A stretch of DNA of 64,000 nt. Origin: JADMIH01 sp036399775. Its GTDB lineage: Bacteria; Chloroflexota; Chloroflexia; QHBQ01; JADMIH01. Positions 1 to 8,290 of this stretch are shown in pieces. Numbering within the stretch: the first letter of the stretch is position 1; every line of letters starts with the position of its first letter. Position numbers and translations under genes: made by a program. Under the pieces are notes generated by a model. It was not told the origin of the DNA and made no database searches. It worked only from the letters and a program-made list of their open reading frames with translations. The stretch spans positions 1 through 64,000 of the forward strand of contig DASWMJ010000030.1 of NCBI GenBank assembly GCA_036399775.1, in the 5' to 3' direction.

Positions 1-1
1 G

Positions 2-121
2 CGAGCTAGGCTCGCTTTTGTCGTGGCGGTCTTCAACCTGCTTGTGGAGTGGGATGGTCTCAAGCCTAATCCTGATGAGGCTGGTGTTGTGCATATGTCT
101 ATCGCTCAATTCACTCTCTAA
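2..121 (+). CDS. C-terminal fragment of an unidentified protein, possibly a transposase (5' end outside window)
   Basis: An open frame runs in from the left edge and gives 39 residues ending VHMSIAQFTL before a TAA. The sequence (AFVVAVFNLLVEWDGL near its start) is reminiscent of the C-terminal tail of some bacterial transposases, but too little is visible to name a family. The start lies outside the window. No terminal inverted repeat can be recognised after the stop; a copy of the ACGCAATACG spacer repeat follows instead. Confidence 0.4.
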   Translation, partial: RARLAFVVAVFNLLVEWDGLKPNPDEAGVVHMSIAQFTL

Positions 122-133
122 CTAGCACCATTC

Positions 134-153
134 GTTACGTAATACGCAATACG
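134..153. repeat. Short copy of the ACGCAATACG spacer repeat
   Basis: GTTACGTAATACGCAATACG lies directly upstream of the acyl-CoA dehydrogenase ribosome binding site. The same words recur at 6669-6786, 29573-29716 and 31240-31282, so this belongs to the dispersed spacer-repeat system of the window. Confidence 0.5.
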
Positions 154-172
154 TTCCACCAAGAGGAGAACA

Positions 173-1333
173 ATGGAGTTCGCGCTTACCGAAGAGCAGA
201 AATTGATAAAGCAGACCGCGAAGGACTTCGCCGACGAGCAGCTCGCGCCCCTGGCGGCAGAGTATGACAGGACGGAGGAGTTCACCGCGCCCCAGGCAAA
301 GATGCTGGGCGAGATAGGCTTCCTGGGGATGATGGTGCCGGAGGAGTACGGCGGGGCGGGGCTGGACACAGTCTCCTACGTCATCGCTATGGAGGAGGTG
401 AGCCGGGCGTGCGCCTCTACGTCGGTGACGATGACCGTGCAGAACTCGCTCGTCTGCTGGCCCCTGGATGCGTTTGGGAATGAGGAGCAGAAGCAGCGTA
501 TCTTGCGCCCGCTTGCCACCGGCGAGCAGCTAGGGTGCTACGCGCTCACCGAACCTGCCGCAGGCTCCGACCCGGCTTCGATGGCGACCACAGCCGTTGA
601 AGATGGCGACCACTACATCCTGAACGGCTCCAAGATATTCATCTCGAATGGCGGCGTGGCTCAGGTAGCATTAGTTTGGGCGCAGACCAACCGCGAATTG
701 AAGCACAAGGGGATTACGTGCTTCATAGTGGAGGCAGACATGCCCGGCTTCGTGGTGGGCGCGGAGGAGAAAAAGCTGGGCATAAGAGGCTCTAACACCG
801 TTGAGCTTCATTTCGAGAATTGCCGCGTGCCCAAAGCGAACGTGCTGGGGAAGGTGGGCGAGGGCTTCAAAATAGCCATGCAGACGCTTGACGGCGGGCG
901 CATAGGCATCGCGGCGCAGGCGGTGGGGATAGGGCAGGCGTGCATAGACGCCGCAGGCAAGTATTCATTCGAGCGGCACGCCTTCGGCAAGCCCCTGGCC
1001 GACCTTGAGGCGATACAGTTCAAGATAGCGGATATGGCGATGGAGGTGCAGGCGTCACGGCTGTTGACGTACTATGCTGCCTGGATGAAGGACCAGAAGG
1101 TGCGCTTCTCCAAAGAGGCGGCTATGGCTAAGCTGCACGCCTCGGAAGCGGCCACCCGCGCCGCCCACATGGCGGTGCAGATACACGGGGGCTATGGTTA
1201 CTTGCGCGACTTCCCCGTTGAGAGGCTTTACCGGGACGCGCGCATCACGGAGATCTACGAGGGGACTTCTGAGATACAGAGGCTGGTAATCAGCAGTATG
1301 ACGCTGAAGGACTTCCGCCCGGCGACGGAGTAG
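173..1333 (+). CDS. Acyl-CoA dehydrogenase
   Basis: Flavoprotein of 386 residues, the usual length of short/medium-chain acyl-CoA dehydrogenases, which oxidise acyl-CoA to trans-2-enoyl-CoA and pass electrons to electron-transfer flavoprotein. The N-terminal helical domain opens with LTEEQKLIKQTAKDFA. The FAD/substrate signature YALTEPAAGSD lies near residue 125. The C-terminal helical domain carries IHGGYGYLRDFPVERLYRD and IYEGTSEIQ, whose glutamate (about residue 363) is the expected catalytic base. A GAGGAG ribosome site precedes the ATG. It stands alone, followed by a strong bidirectional terminator, so it is probably monocistronic. Chain-length specificity cannot be read from the sequence. 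Confidence 0.95.
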   Translation: MEFALTEEQKLIKQTAKDFADEQLAPLAAEYDRTEEFTAPQAKMLGEIGFLGMMVPEEYGGAGLDTVSYVIAMEEVSRACASTSVTMTVQNSLVCWPLDAFGNEEQKQRILRPLATGEQLGCYALTEPAAGSDPASMATTAVEDGDHYILNGSKIFISNGGVAQVALVWAQTNRELKHKGITCFIVEADMPGFVVGAEEKKLGIRGSNTVELHFENCRVPKANVLGKVGEGFKIAMQTLDGGRIGIAAQAVGIGQACIDAAGKYSFERHAFGKPLADLEAIQFKIADMAMEVQASRLLTYYAAWMKDQKVRFSKEAAMAKLHASEAATRAAHMAVQIHGGYGYLRDFPVERLYRDARITEIYEGTSEIQRLVISSMTLKDFRPATE

Positions 1334-1359
1334 TTTGATTATAGGAAAATGGAAAGAAG

Positions 1360-1403
1360 CACAATAGGTCCGGTTTCCTCTGAGAAACGCCGGACCTATT
1401 GTG
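1360..1403. terminator. Bidirectional hairpin terminator
   Basis: A perfect 14-bp stem (CACAATAGGTCCGG pairing with CCGGACCTATTGTG, arms 1360-1373 and 1390-1403) lies between the dehydrogenase stop and the converging small gene at 1436-1564. It can serve both strands. Confidence 0.75.
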
Positions 1404-1435
1404 TTGTGGGGTGGTTGCTCGCTCGCATAGGTGTC

Positions 1436-1564
1436 TTACCTGGCACGAGTGTTGAGCTTCTGCATAGCTTTGCGGGCCTTCTGCCACCTGCGCTGCTTGG
1501 CTGCTTCGCTGGTGCGGTCGGACTGAACGTCGCGTGCTATGAGTTCCATAGTGTAATAATTCAC
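1436..1564 (-). CDS. Small basic protein of 42 residues, unknown function
   Basis: Short frame with a strong translation start: AAGGAGGA lies 6 bases before a GTG codon. The product begins MNYYTMELIARDVQSD and ends KAMQKLNTRAR. It is rich in Lys, Arg and Gln (segment AAKQRRWQKARKAMQK), with no membrane segment, and could be one amphipathic helix. Starting at the internal ATG would leave the ribosome site about 21 bases away, so GTG is preferred. A leader hairpin (1593-1641) precedes it and a terminator follows it. I do not recognise the family. Confidence 0.55.
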   Translation of the reverse strand: MNYYTMELIARDVQSDRTSEAAKQRRWQKARKAMQKLNTRAR

Positions 1565-1592
1565 TTTCTTCCTCCTTATGATTACGTTTGTT

Positions 1593-1641
1593 GCCGGTTA
1601 GATGTTTATTTCTTACATCTGCATTGTAACCTCTAACCGGC
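1593..1641 (-). repeat. Leader hairpin upstream of the 42-residue gene
   Basis: GCCGGTTAG at 1593-1601 pairs with CTAACCGGC at 1633-1641 around an AT-rich loop that contains a smaller AGATGT/ACATCT pairing. It lies about 29 bases before the GTG start of the minus-strand small gene, so it may be part of its 5' untranslated region. Confidence 0.4.
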
Positions 1642-1682
1642 GAGGTGCAATCGGAGTAAGGAGGTAAGAGTGGGTAAACAAT

Positions 1683-1715
1683 AGGGCTGAGTTTATAGGG
1701 TGCAAACTCAGCCCT
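1683..1715 (-). terminator. Hairpin terminator downstream of the 32-residue membrane protein
   Basis: A perfect 12-bp stem (AGGGCTGAGTTT with AAACTCAGCCCT) with a 9-base loop. On the minus strand ATTGTTT follows, a weak U tract. It separates the two small minus-strand genes. Confidence 0.55.
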
Positions 1716-1788
1716 GAGCTAGAATATGCCCTACGGAAGTCGTAGGCCAAACGGAGTAGTCAGCGATGGAAAAAGTAGGTCGGCTTGC

Positions 1789-1887
1789 TTACCCGCCCAG
1801 GAGGTCAAACAGCAACGGTGAGACAAAAATGAGCGCGAAGAGGACGACTATGGCGGCGCGGTTTAGCATGGTCTGAGCAGTAGTCAT
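1789..1887 (-). CDS. Small single-pass membrane protein, 32 residues
   Basis: Short frame preceded by AAAGGAAG 6 bases before ATG. The product starts MTTAQTMLNRAA, has one hydrophobic stretch over residues 12-27 (IVVLFALIFVSPLLFD) and ends LLGG. A positive residue ahead of the segment suggests a single membrane span. A terminator hairpin at 1683-1715 follows. The window has similar tiny membrane proteins at 11356-11517 and 29749-29886. Function unknown; conservation would be the test of reality. Confidence 0.5.
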   Translation of the reverse strand: MTTAQTMLNRAAIVVLFALIFVSPLLFDLLGG

Positions 1888-2171
1888 GGCAGCTTCCTTT
1901 GGGATGAACGAACATTGCTCTCAGGCCGGGAAACGCGCCAATTCCGCCTGCCTGTTGGGGAGGAAAAGAGCAAGAAGCAGGCCAGATGCCACTTTTTCCG
2001 AGGACGAATGCAGGTGAAAGAGTCAGGGCAAATGCATACAAAATGAGCGGAGACCAAGTCAGACCTTGTCATTCTGAGCGCAGCGAAGAATCTCGTCCCT
2101 CGCGTATATGCTTATTCAGAATTCTCAGGGCAAGATTGTGCGCGAGGGACGAGATTCTTCGCTGCGCTCAG

Positions 2172-3430
2172 TGGAGCATCTTGCAAATTAATGGCTAGTA
2201 GCATGAGCATGCGAACAATGACGATGGCGGCGGCGACGGCCCCAGAAGAAAGGATGGCGGTGAGCATTCCAGTAGGCACTGGCAGCATCTATGGCCTCAC
2301 ACACCTGCTGCCACGTTTCAAATCGGCGGCCTTTCAGAGCCAACGAGCGCAGCACCTTCCACCACGGCTCTATCAGGTTGAGGTACGCCGCATAAGTCGG
2401 TTGAAAGATAAAGTGCCAGTAGGTGTGAGAGGCCGAAAACAGCATCATGTCCTGGGAACGATGCGCTTGCAAGTTGTCCAAAATAGCAAACACCTTCTTC
2501 TCGCTCCTGAAACCCTCTCCGAAGCGCTCATTCAGCCAGATGTCTACCCCATGCAAGAAGTCCACCATGTTAGCTGTAGAGCGCGCCTTGTACGATTGGG
2601 TGAAGGCTTCCCCATCATGGGGGTTGAACGCGCCAAACACGTAACCCGAGCCACGCAAGCCGTAGTCTATCTCCTGCTTGGCTCTACCACACTCAGGCTC
2701 AGCCGGTATGAGTCTGGCACCGGGGTAGCTCTTGGCACTAAGAGGCCCCAACTCGTCAAGACACAGCACTATCCCATCGGGAGGAGGGTGGGTGTACAAC
2801 TCGATTATGGCCCCCTTTTTTCCGCGTACTGCGGATCTGCCTTACCCTCCTTGCCTGCAAGACGCGCCTGCTCTGAAAACCAGCGTTCTTGCATGCGCCA
2901 TTTCAACCCCTCCCGTCGCAACAACACCGCTATGCGATCGCGACTGATTGGAATACCTCTATGCTCACTCAAGTATGCAGCCAGGCGGTCCAGCGTCCAG
3001 GCACCAAAAGGCAGAGGTGGGTCAAGTCCTAACTCCACGCTGACGGTTTGTGGATCGGTCAGAGCAGTCTGGATTACCTCACTCACTTGTTGTGAGGTGT
3101 ACGTTGGTGGTCGCCCTGTTCTCGGCTCGTCCTCAAACCCTGCTGTACCCTCTCGGTTGAAGCGCTCTATCCAGCGCCGCATGGTCCTGCCGCACAGGTG
3201 CAACTCCTCCCCTATCCGTGGCGCTCCCCACCCCTCGCGGCTCAGCCAGACGATGCGGGCGCGTTGTACCTTGTGGAGCGGTTCCGTCCGAGAGTGCGCC
3301 AGCTTGCGTACTCTCTGTGCCTCCTGTTCAGTCATTGCTCGTACTCTAACCATCGTCATCGTGCAGCACCTGACCTTTCTGCTTGTTCAATCAACTGCCT
3401 TTATTGTACTCCTACTTGCAAGATGCTCCA
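2172..3430 (-). mobile_element. IS630-family insertion sequence, about 1.26 kb
   Basis: Perfect terminal inverted repeats TGGAGCATCTTGCA (2172-2185) and TGCAAGATGCTCCA (3417-3430) enclose one transposase gene. The element interrupts the right arm of a family A palindrome. The sequence CTCAG flanks both ends (2167-2171 and 3431-3435) and occurs once in uninterrupted copies, which suggests a 5-bp target duplication. IS630 elements normally duplicate TA, and the terminal bases are partly palindromic with the target, so the exact boundary is uncertain. Confidence 0.85.
2188..3359 (-). CDS. IS630-family transposase in two overlapping frames (probable -1 frameshift)
   Basis: DDE transposase read in two frames. 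The first (3359-2805) has the N-terminal helix-turn-helix domain, with QRARIVWLSREGWGAPRIGE, GRTMRRWIERFNREG and a GRPPTYT linker. The second (to 2188) has the catalytic core: CLDELGP (first Asp), AILDNLQAHRS (second Asp) and NLIEPWWKVLR (Glu). The frames meet at a run of six A followed by five G near 2816-2826, where a -1 shift rejoins them. This suits programmed ribosomal or transcriptional slippage, as in several IS families, though an inactivating indel cannot be excluded. All three acidic residues are intact. The stop is just inside the left terminal repeat. Confidence 0.85.
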
Positions 3431-3579
3431 CTCAGAATGACAAGGAGGGTGGGTTCGCTTGCATTTAGCACATAACCGATTTTGCAACTGCCTGTTGAGT
3501 GAAAGGACCGAGTTAGACAGAGGGGAGTATCCAGACGATACGAAGAGGGGAATGTGTGGGAACCGAAAGGGGGGATTTT

Positions 3580-4143
3580 CTAGGGGGTTTGTGCCTTTAC
3601 CGCCGCCAATCTGATCGCGTTGATTAGTTGCTTGTACGGTACGCCCTTTTCGAGAAATAGATCTACGCCCGCCGCTTGTGCCTTTGTTCGCTCCGCTTGA
3701 TCGTCGTAAATGGTGAGGCCAATAACCGAGGTTGCCAGTTTCTTCTCCGTGATCTCCGCTACCGCCTCAAAATCGTCACAGCACCTCATATCCAGATCAA
3801 CCAGTAAAACGTCGGGCCTCAGTTTACGCGCCATCTTGACCGTTTCGCAATCGTCCGACGCGTCCCCCACCACCCGGATGCGGGGGTCTAGCTCCAACAT
3901 CGTCTTGAGGCTTGCCCGGAGGGTTGCGTGGTCCCCCGCGATAAGCACGCGGACGGTAGACGGGGAGGGGGCGGGGATGTATTCATATGGCGCATGCATA
4001 AGGAGCAGGCGCTGGGCGGCGGAGAAATCCATGTTGGCCGGCAAATATCGCAGACTCATCGTATTCGAGCAGCATCCAATGTTGTACATGTTACTTATCC
4101 AATCTAGCGGATGCCAATCTGCAATTTCGGGACCAGCAACCAA
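3580..4143 (-). CDS. Stand-alone receiver-domain protein (CheY-like)
   Basis: The longest frame is 187 residues. The receiver fold occupies about residues 62-185, from VRVLIAGDHATLR to LINAIRLAA. Phosphoacceptor Asp is in VLLVDLDMR and the conserved Lys in LFLEKGVPY. The usual acidic pair near the N terminus (DDH in relatives) reads GDH, so one metal-binding acid is missing. There is no DNA-binding domain. The start is unclear: internal Met codons (MSLRYLPAN, MDFSAAQ) are as likely as the first and none has a clear ribosome site. A LuxR/histidine kinase pair lies upstream on the same strand, so it could exchange phosphate with that kinase (inference). Confidence 0.75.
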   Translation of the reverse strand: MVAGPEIADWHPLDWISNMYNIGCCSNTMSLRYLPANMDFSAAQRLLLMHAPYEYIPAPSPSTVRVLIAGDHATLRASLKTMLELDPRIRVVGDASDDCETVKMARKLRPDVLLVDLDMRCCDDFEAVAEITEKKLATSVIGLTIYDDQAERTKAQAAGVDLFLEKGVPYKQLINAIRLAAVKAQTP

Positions 4144-4281
4144 TCATAACTTCCGCCTAACTTACAAACCGTAATTGATTATTATCATACATTATTATGA
4201 TATTAATTGTCAGGGAGAAAAGGCCTGAACGTCAATCGGTCTAAAGATGTAATTTATGTCGTGTCGAGGTACAACTTTACG

Positions 4282-4315
4282 TCAGGGACCAGGGATCAGG
4301 GGTTAGGGGCCAGGG
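4282..4315. repeat. Heptamer array of CAGGGAT/CAGGGGT type
   Basis: Degenerate heptanucleotide units (CAGGGACCAGGGATCAGGGG and on) in the spacer between the orphan receiver and the LuxR regulator. The same words appear at 39688-39795, 56211-56236, 61791-61946 and inside the gene at 36975-38228. Confidence 0.6.
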
Positions 4316-4350
4316 TTTTCCGCTATTTTTATAGGCTACGATGGCATGAC

Positions 4351-5016
4351 TCAGTCTACTATTTTCTGCCGGAGGGCGTATACGGCGGCCTGGGTGCGGT
4401 CTGTCAGGTGCAGCTTTTGGAGGATGTTGCTGACGTGCGTTTTGACCGTCTTCTCGCTGAGTACAAGGTCTTCGGAGATATCCTTGTTGCTCTTGCCTTG
4501 CGCTATGAGGCGTAAGACCTCTAGCTCGCGCTCCGTCAGGTCGTGCTTGGGGGTGGCGGGCTGCGGGTTGGTGAACTCCTGCATCAGCTTGCGGGCGATC
4601 TCAGGGTCAAGTTGCGCTTCTCCCCGGTGGACGGTCCTGATGGCGCGCACAAGCTCCTGGGGGAGCACGTCCTTCATCAAGTAGCCCTGGGCACCGGCCT
4701 TTATGGAAGCAAATACCTTCTCGTCCTCGCTGAACGAGGTCAGCACTATCACACGGGAGCTGGGCGAAAGCATAGTTATGGTGCGGGTGGCTTCCACGCC
4801 ATCAACGTTGGGCATCACAAGGTCCATCAGGACTATGTCGGGCAGGGTATCGCGCACCACCTCTAAAGCCTCGCGGCCATCGGACGCTTCGCCCACCACT
4901 TCTATGTCGGGCTGTAGCTCAAGGTAGGTCCTTAGACCCTGCCTCACAATGGCGTGGTCGTCCACTATAACCAGCGAAATCTTGTCTACATCGCCCGAAC
5001 CTTCTCGATTTACCAT
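4351..5016 (-). CDS. NarL/LuxR-family response regulator
   Basis: Protein of 221 residues with a receiver domain (about 12-128) and a LuxR-type helix-turn-helix (about 155-212). The receiver has the acidic pair in IVDDHAIVRQG, phosphoacceptor Asp near residue 65 in VLMDLVMPNVDG and Lys in YLMKDVLPQ. The output domain reads LTERELEVLRLIAQGKSN and SEKTVKTHVSNILQKL. It begins 18 bases after the stop of the GAF histidine kinase, so the two form one operon and presumably a cognate pair. The architecture matches LiaR/DegU-type regulators. The target genes are not visible. Confidence 0.93.
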   Translation of the reverse strand: MVNREGSGDVDKISLVIVDDHAIVRQGLRTYLELQPDIEVVGEASDGREALEVVRDTLPDIVLMDLVMPNVDGVEATRTITMLSPSSRVIVLTSFSEDEKVFASIKAGAQGYLMKDVLPQELVRAIRTVHRGEAQLDPEIARKLMQEFTNPQPATPKHDLTERELEVLRLIAQGKSNKDISEDLVLSEKTVKTHVSNILQKLHLTDRTQAAVYALRQKIVD

Positions 5017-5034
5017 GAGTGCTCCTTTTCGTTG

Positions 5035-6657
5035 CTAACCATCGCACGGCACCTTGACGCGCACTATCGTGCCTTTGCCCGACGTGTTGGGCGCGATCTC
5101 GAAGCGGCCTTCAAGCTGCTCTACGCGCTCGCGCATCGAAGTCAGGCCCAACGTATTCGGCTTGACCGCGCCGGGCGTGATGCCCACTCCGTTGTCTTCG
5201 ATGCTCATAGTTACCCAGTTGTCGTAAGTGGCAAGGTTCACCTGCACTTCGGTCGCGTTGGCGTGCTTGACCACGTTGTTGAGCGCCTCCTGGGCCACGC
5301 GGAAGAGCGCCTTTTCGATGTGGAGAGGCAGCCGCCTCTGCCCCTTCACATCTACCTTGATGTTGATGCCGTAACGCCCGGTGGTCAGCTTTGCGTGCTT
5401 GGTGAGCACCGTAGCGAGGCCCTCTTGCTCAAGGTTGGCGGGGCGCAGCTCGAATATCAGCGTTCGCATGTCTTTGAGGGCGGCGTTGGCCGTCTCGTAG
5501 AGGAGGTTTATCTGCGCTTTGGCCTTCTCCTGGTTGACATCAAAGAAAAGGTTGGCAGCCTCGGCGTTCAACACCATGCTGAAGAGGGACTGCGAAAGCG
5601 AGTCGTGCAGCTCGCGGGCGAGCCTGTTACGCTCCTGTAGTATCTCCTGCTCACGCGCCCGGTCGTATAGCTTGGCGTTCTGGATGGCAATCGCCGCCTG
5701 GTTCGCGAACGCCATGACGGTCTGGCCGTCTTCCTCGTCGTAAAAGTTTGCGTCCTTCTTGTCGAGGGCCAGCGCGCCGAACACCTCACCGCGTACCGAT
5801 AAGGGCACGCCTATCCAGGAACGGGTGGGGTCGTCAGGGTCGGAGATGAAGCCAGGCTCGTTCTTGACCTCGCCCAGCACGATAGGGCCGCCATCGTCCA
5901 GCAGCCGCCTCGCCAGTGTGTTGTCTCGCGGGTCGAAAGTCAGACCAAGCACTTGCTCTACGTCCGCGAACCCCTTGCCCGCGATGATGCGAAGACGACC
6001 GTCGAACATCAACTGGATAGAAGCGCGGTCGTAGTTTACCACCTCGGCCAGTTGCTCAAGGACCAGCGTGAGTAGCTCATCAAGGTCTAATGTCTGGGTT
6101 ATCAGCGCGCTGGAACGGACCAGGGCCGTCACCTCACGCACCCTGCGCTCCAACAGGGCGCGCTGGTTATCGAGCAGCATCACCTGCTCTTTCAGCCGGG
6201 CGTTGAGGGCAAGCGAGTATAGCTTGGCGTAGCGCACCACCAGCCATCGCAATGCCCTATCGAGCACGGAGGCCATGTCCAGGGCGGCGTCATCGTAGCT
6301 GTTCCATTGGGTCTCGCGCTGGATAATGGGCAGCACGGCCTCATTCAGCAGGAAATGGCCCTCGATGACTTCTGCTATGTCGAAGCCCTGCCCCACGCGG
6401 CGCTCGCAGATTTCGCGGGAGTGTACCGCCAGCGCGTCGAATGACCCACTACGAAACAGCCCGACCAGAGCGTCAATGCAGGTGCGCGTAGCCGCCTGCA
6501 ACTCAGTAATGGGCTGCTCGCGATAGTGCGACCCTTCCATGCCATAGAGCAGCGTCACCCACGAAGCCACAATCTCGTCGTGATAGCCCTCAAGCAGGTC
6601 CGCGAGTTGTGGCGACAGTATGCTCTTGTCGGAAGCCGAAGCTGTTTTTGAGACCAT
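5035..6657 (-). CDS. GAF-domain sensor histidine kinase (HisKA_3 type)
   Basis: Soluble kinase of 540 residues with no membrane segment. Residues 10-165 are a helical region resembling the RsbRD N-terminal domain. A short coiled coil (about 160-185) leads to a GAF domain (about 190-330, FGALALDKKDANFY near its end). The HisKA_3 phosphoacceptor box is ERNRLARELHDSLSQSLF, with His near residue 351. The ATPase domain has EALNNVVKHANA (N box) and IEDNGVGI (G box). The GAF domain may bind a small ligand or cofactor, but none can be named. It is co-transcribed with the LuxR regulator 18 bases downstream. Confidence 0.92.
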   Translation of the reverse strand: MVSKTASASDKSILSPQLADLLEGYHDEIVASWVTLLYGMEGSHYREQPITELQAATRTCIDALVGLFRSGSFDALAVHSREICERRVGQGFDIAEVIEGHFLLNEAVLPIIQRETQWNSYDDAALDMASVLDRALRWLVVRYAKLYSLALNARLKEQVMLLDNQRALLERRVREVTALVRSSALITQTLDLDELLTLVLEQLAEVVNYDRASIQLMFDGRLRIIAGKGFADVEQVLGLTFDPRDNTLARRLLDDGGPIVLGEVKNEPGFISDPDDPTRSWIGVPLSVRGEVFGALALDKKDANFYDEEDGQTVMAFANQAAIAIQNAKLYDRAREQEILQERNRLARELHDSLSQSLFSMVLNAEAANLFFDVNQEKAKAQINLLYETANAALKDMRTLIFELRPANLEQEGLATVLTKHAKLTTGRYGINIKVDVKGQRRLPLHIEKALFRVAQEALNNVVKHANATEVQVNLATYDNWVTMSIEDNGVGITPGAVKPNTLGLTSMRERVEQLEGRFEIAPNTSGKGTIVRVKVPCDG

Positions 6658-6668
6658 AGTTCCTTTGG

Positions 6669-6786
6669 ACGTGATGCGTATTGCGTAGTACGTATTGCGT
6701 AAACCTTTAATAGCCTCTGCGTCTCCGCGCCCCTGCGGTTCAATATTTACGAAATACGCAATACGAACTACGCAATACGCATCACG
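6669..6786. repeat. Inverted spacer repeat of ACGCAATACG type
   Basis: GTGATGCGTATTGCGTAGT at the left and the complementary words ACTACGCAATACGCATCAC at the right face each other, with a middle segment CTCTGCGTCTCCGCGCCCCTG. It fills the gap between the aspartase-type gene and the kinase and probably folds into a long hairpin, which may end transcription. The words recur at 8289-8430, 29573-29716, 31240-31282 and 50141-50256. Confidence 0.7.
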
Positions 6787-8218
6787 TTTTGCTCTTGCCC
6801 GCCACGCCTGGCTCGGTCATGGCTTTGGGGTCCAGTATCCTATCGAGGTCTTCTTCGGAGAGGACGCCCATATCCAGCACTACCTGGCGGATGGGTTTGC
6901 CGGTTCGGAAGCTCTCCTGCGTTACTTTGGCGGCGGCGCTGTAGCCTATGTAGGGGTTGAGGGCGGTTGCGAGGCCCATGCTGTTCTCTACGAGGTAGCG
7001 GCACCTGTCCTCGTTGGCCGTGATGCCTTCGACGCAGTATTCAGCGAAGACGTTCATCGAGTTCTTCAGTATGTCTATGGACATGAGCATATCGAACGCC
7101 ATCACGGGCATCATCACGTTCAATTCAAGCTGCCCGGCCTGCACCGCCATTGTGATAGTGGTGTCGTTGCCGATGACCTGGAAGCAGGCCATGTTCAGCA
7201 TCTCGGCCATCACGGGGTTCACTTTGCCGGGCATGATGGACGAGCCGGGTTGCACGGGCGGCAGCACGATCTCCGCGAAGCCTGTCTGCGGGCCGGAGGA
7301 CATCAGGCGCAGGTCGTTGGCGATGCGGGTCAGTTCCAGCGCGAGCAGCTTGAGCGCGGCATGCGTCTCGGCCATCGCGTATTGCGTCTGGGTCATCTCT
7401 ACAAGGTGCCCGGCGGGCTGCAAGGAGAAGCCTGTGAGTTCCGCTAGCTTGGCGACTACCGCCTTCTGGTAGCGGGGGTCGCTATTCAGGCCGGTGCCCG
7501 CTGCCGTCGCGCCTATATTCAATTCAAGCAGCGACTCGGCGGCGCGCTCGATCTTGCTGCGCATCTTGCCGAGCGTGATAGAGTACGCGGTGAACTCCTG
7601 GCCCAGCCGGATTGGTACGGCGTCCTGCATGTGCGTGCGGCCCGACTTTACGATGTGGTCGAACTCTTTACCCTTCGCCGCGAATGCTTTTTGCAGGCGG
7701 TCCAGGGCTGGGTAGAGGTCGCGTAGCTGCGTCAGGGCGGCTATACGCATAGCAGTAGGGAAAACGTCGTTGGTTGATTGGGCCATGTTCACGTGGTCGT
7801 TGGGGTGGACAGGCTTGTACTCGCCGCGCTTGCCGCCCAGGGCCTCGTTAGCCAGGTTTGCCAGCACCTCGTTCGTGTTCATGTTGTGCGACGTGCCCGC
7901 CCCTGCCTGTATCGGGTCAACACGCCACTGGTCGAGGTACTCGCCTGCCAGCACGCGCTCGGCGGCGGCGATGATGGCATCGGCACGCTCGGCGTCAAGC
8001 TCGCCCAGGTCGCGGTTCGTCTCGGCAGCCGCGCGCTTGACGATGACGGTGGAGCGTACCAACGTGGGGTGAGGAAGCAGCCCGGTTATTGGGAAGTTGC
8101 GGATAGCGCGGGCGGTCTGCGCGCCGTAGAGAGCGTCATTGGGCACCGGCACGTCGCCAAGCGAGTCCCGTTCTACGCGATGCGAGCCGTCCTGTGTGCC
8201 TGTAGAGTCGTTGCTCAT
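6782..8218 (-). CDS. aspA: Aspartate ammonia-lyase / class II fumarase family enzyme
   Basis: Member of the fumarase/aspartase superfamily, 478 residues from the preferred start. Visible signatures: VERDSLGDVPVPNDALYGAQT at the N terminus, AGAGTSHNMNTNEVLAN, the SGRTHMQDAVP segment, and the family signature GSSIMPGKVNPV with its catalytic-loop Ser. The features AGAGTSHNMN, QVIGNDTTITMA and the ITANEDRC segment look more like aspartase (aspartate to fumarate plus ammonia) than fumarase, but substrate cannot be settled by eye. The start is set at the ATG of MSND. A longer frame would begin within the spacing between the TATAAT box at 8261-8266 and the transcription start, so it cannot be translated from that promoter. 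Confidence 0.85.
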   Translation of the reverse strand: MSNDSTGTQDGSHRVERDSLGDVPVPNDALYGAQTARAIRNFPITGLLPHPTLVRSTVIVKRAAAETNRDLGELDAERADAIIAAAERVLAGEYLDQWRVDPIQAGAGTSHNMNTNEVLANLANEALGGKRGEYKPVHPNDHVNMAQSTNDVFPTAMRIAALTQLRDLYPALDRLQKAFAAKGKEFDHIVKSGRTHMQDAVPIRLGQEFTAYSITLGKMRSKIERAAESLLELNIGATAAGTGLNSDPRYQKAVVAKLAELTGFSLQPAGHLVEMTQTQYAMAETHAALKLLALELTRIANDLRLMSSGPQTGFAEIVLPPVQPGSSIMPGKVNPVMAEMLNMACFQVIGNDTTITMAVQAGQLELNVMMPVMAFDMLMSIDILKNSMNVFAEYCVEGITANEDRCRYLVENSMGLATALNPYIGYSAAAKVTQESFRTGKPIRQVVLDMGVLSEEDLDRILDPKAMTEPGVAGKSKT

Positions 8219-8260
8219 CCTGGGATTGTCCCTCCAAATACGTGAGATTGGTTGCATTGT

Positions 8261-8290
8261 ATTATAGCATAGCTGCCGAAGGGGTCAGGT
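8261..8290 (-). promoter_or_regulatory. Promoter of the aspartase/fumarase gene
   Basis: On the minus strand CTGACC and TATAAT (8266-8261) are separated by 16 bases. The predicted start is about 7 bases downstream of the -10 box, leaving a leader of roughly 35 bases with GGAGG before the ATG at 8218. Confidence 0.5.

Larger units (their letters stand above)
2064..3445. repeat. Palindromic repeat family A, copy 1, split by an IS630 element
   Basis: The left arm 2064-2104 (CCTTGTCATTCTGAGCGCAG onward) pairs with a right arm that runs 2141-2171 and resumes at 3436-3445 after the insertion element. Other copies lie at 23763-23880, 27637-27910 and 36724-36852. Translation of this repeat produces the well-known spurious HSERSEESR peptides, so reading frames through it are not genes. 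Confidence 0.85.

Noticed and set aside
2191..3468. 425-codon open frame on the plus strand
   Set aside because: It is antisense to the IS630 transposase, whose DDE residues are on the minus strand, and it runs through the palindromic repeat.
8219..8257. Longer start of the aspartase/fumarase gene (MQPISRIW)
   Set aside because: Its ATG lies only 3 bases after the TATAAT box, upstream of the expected transcription start.
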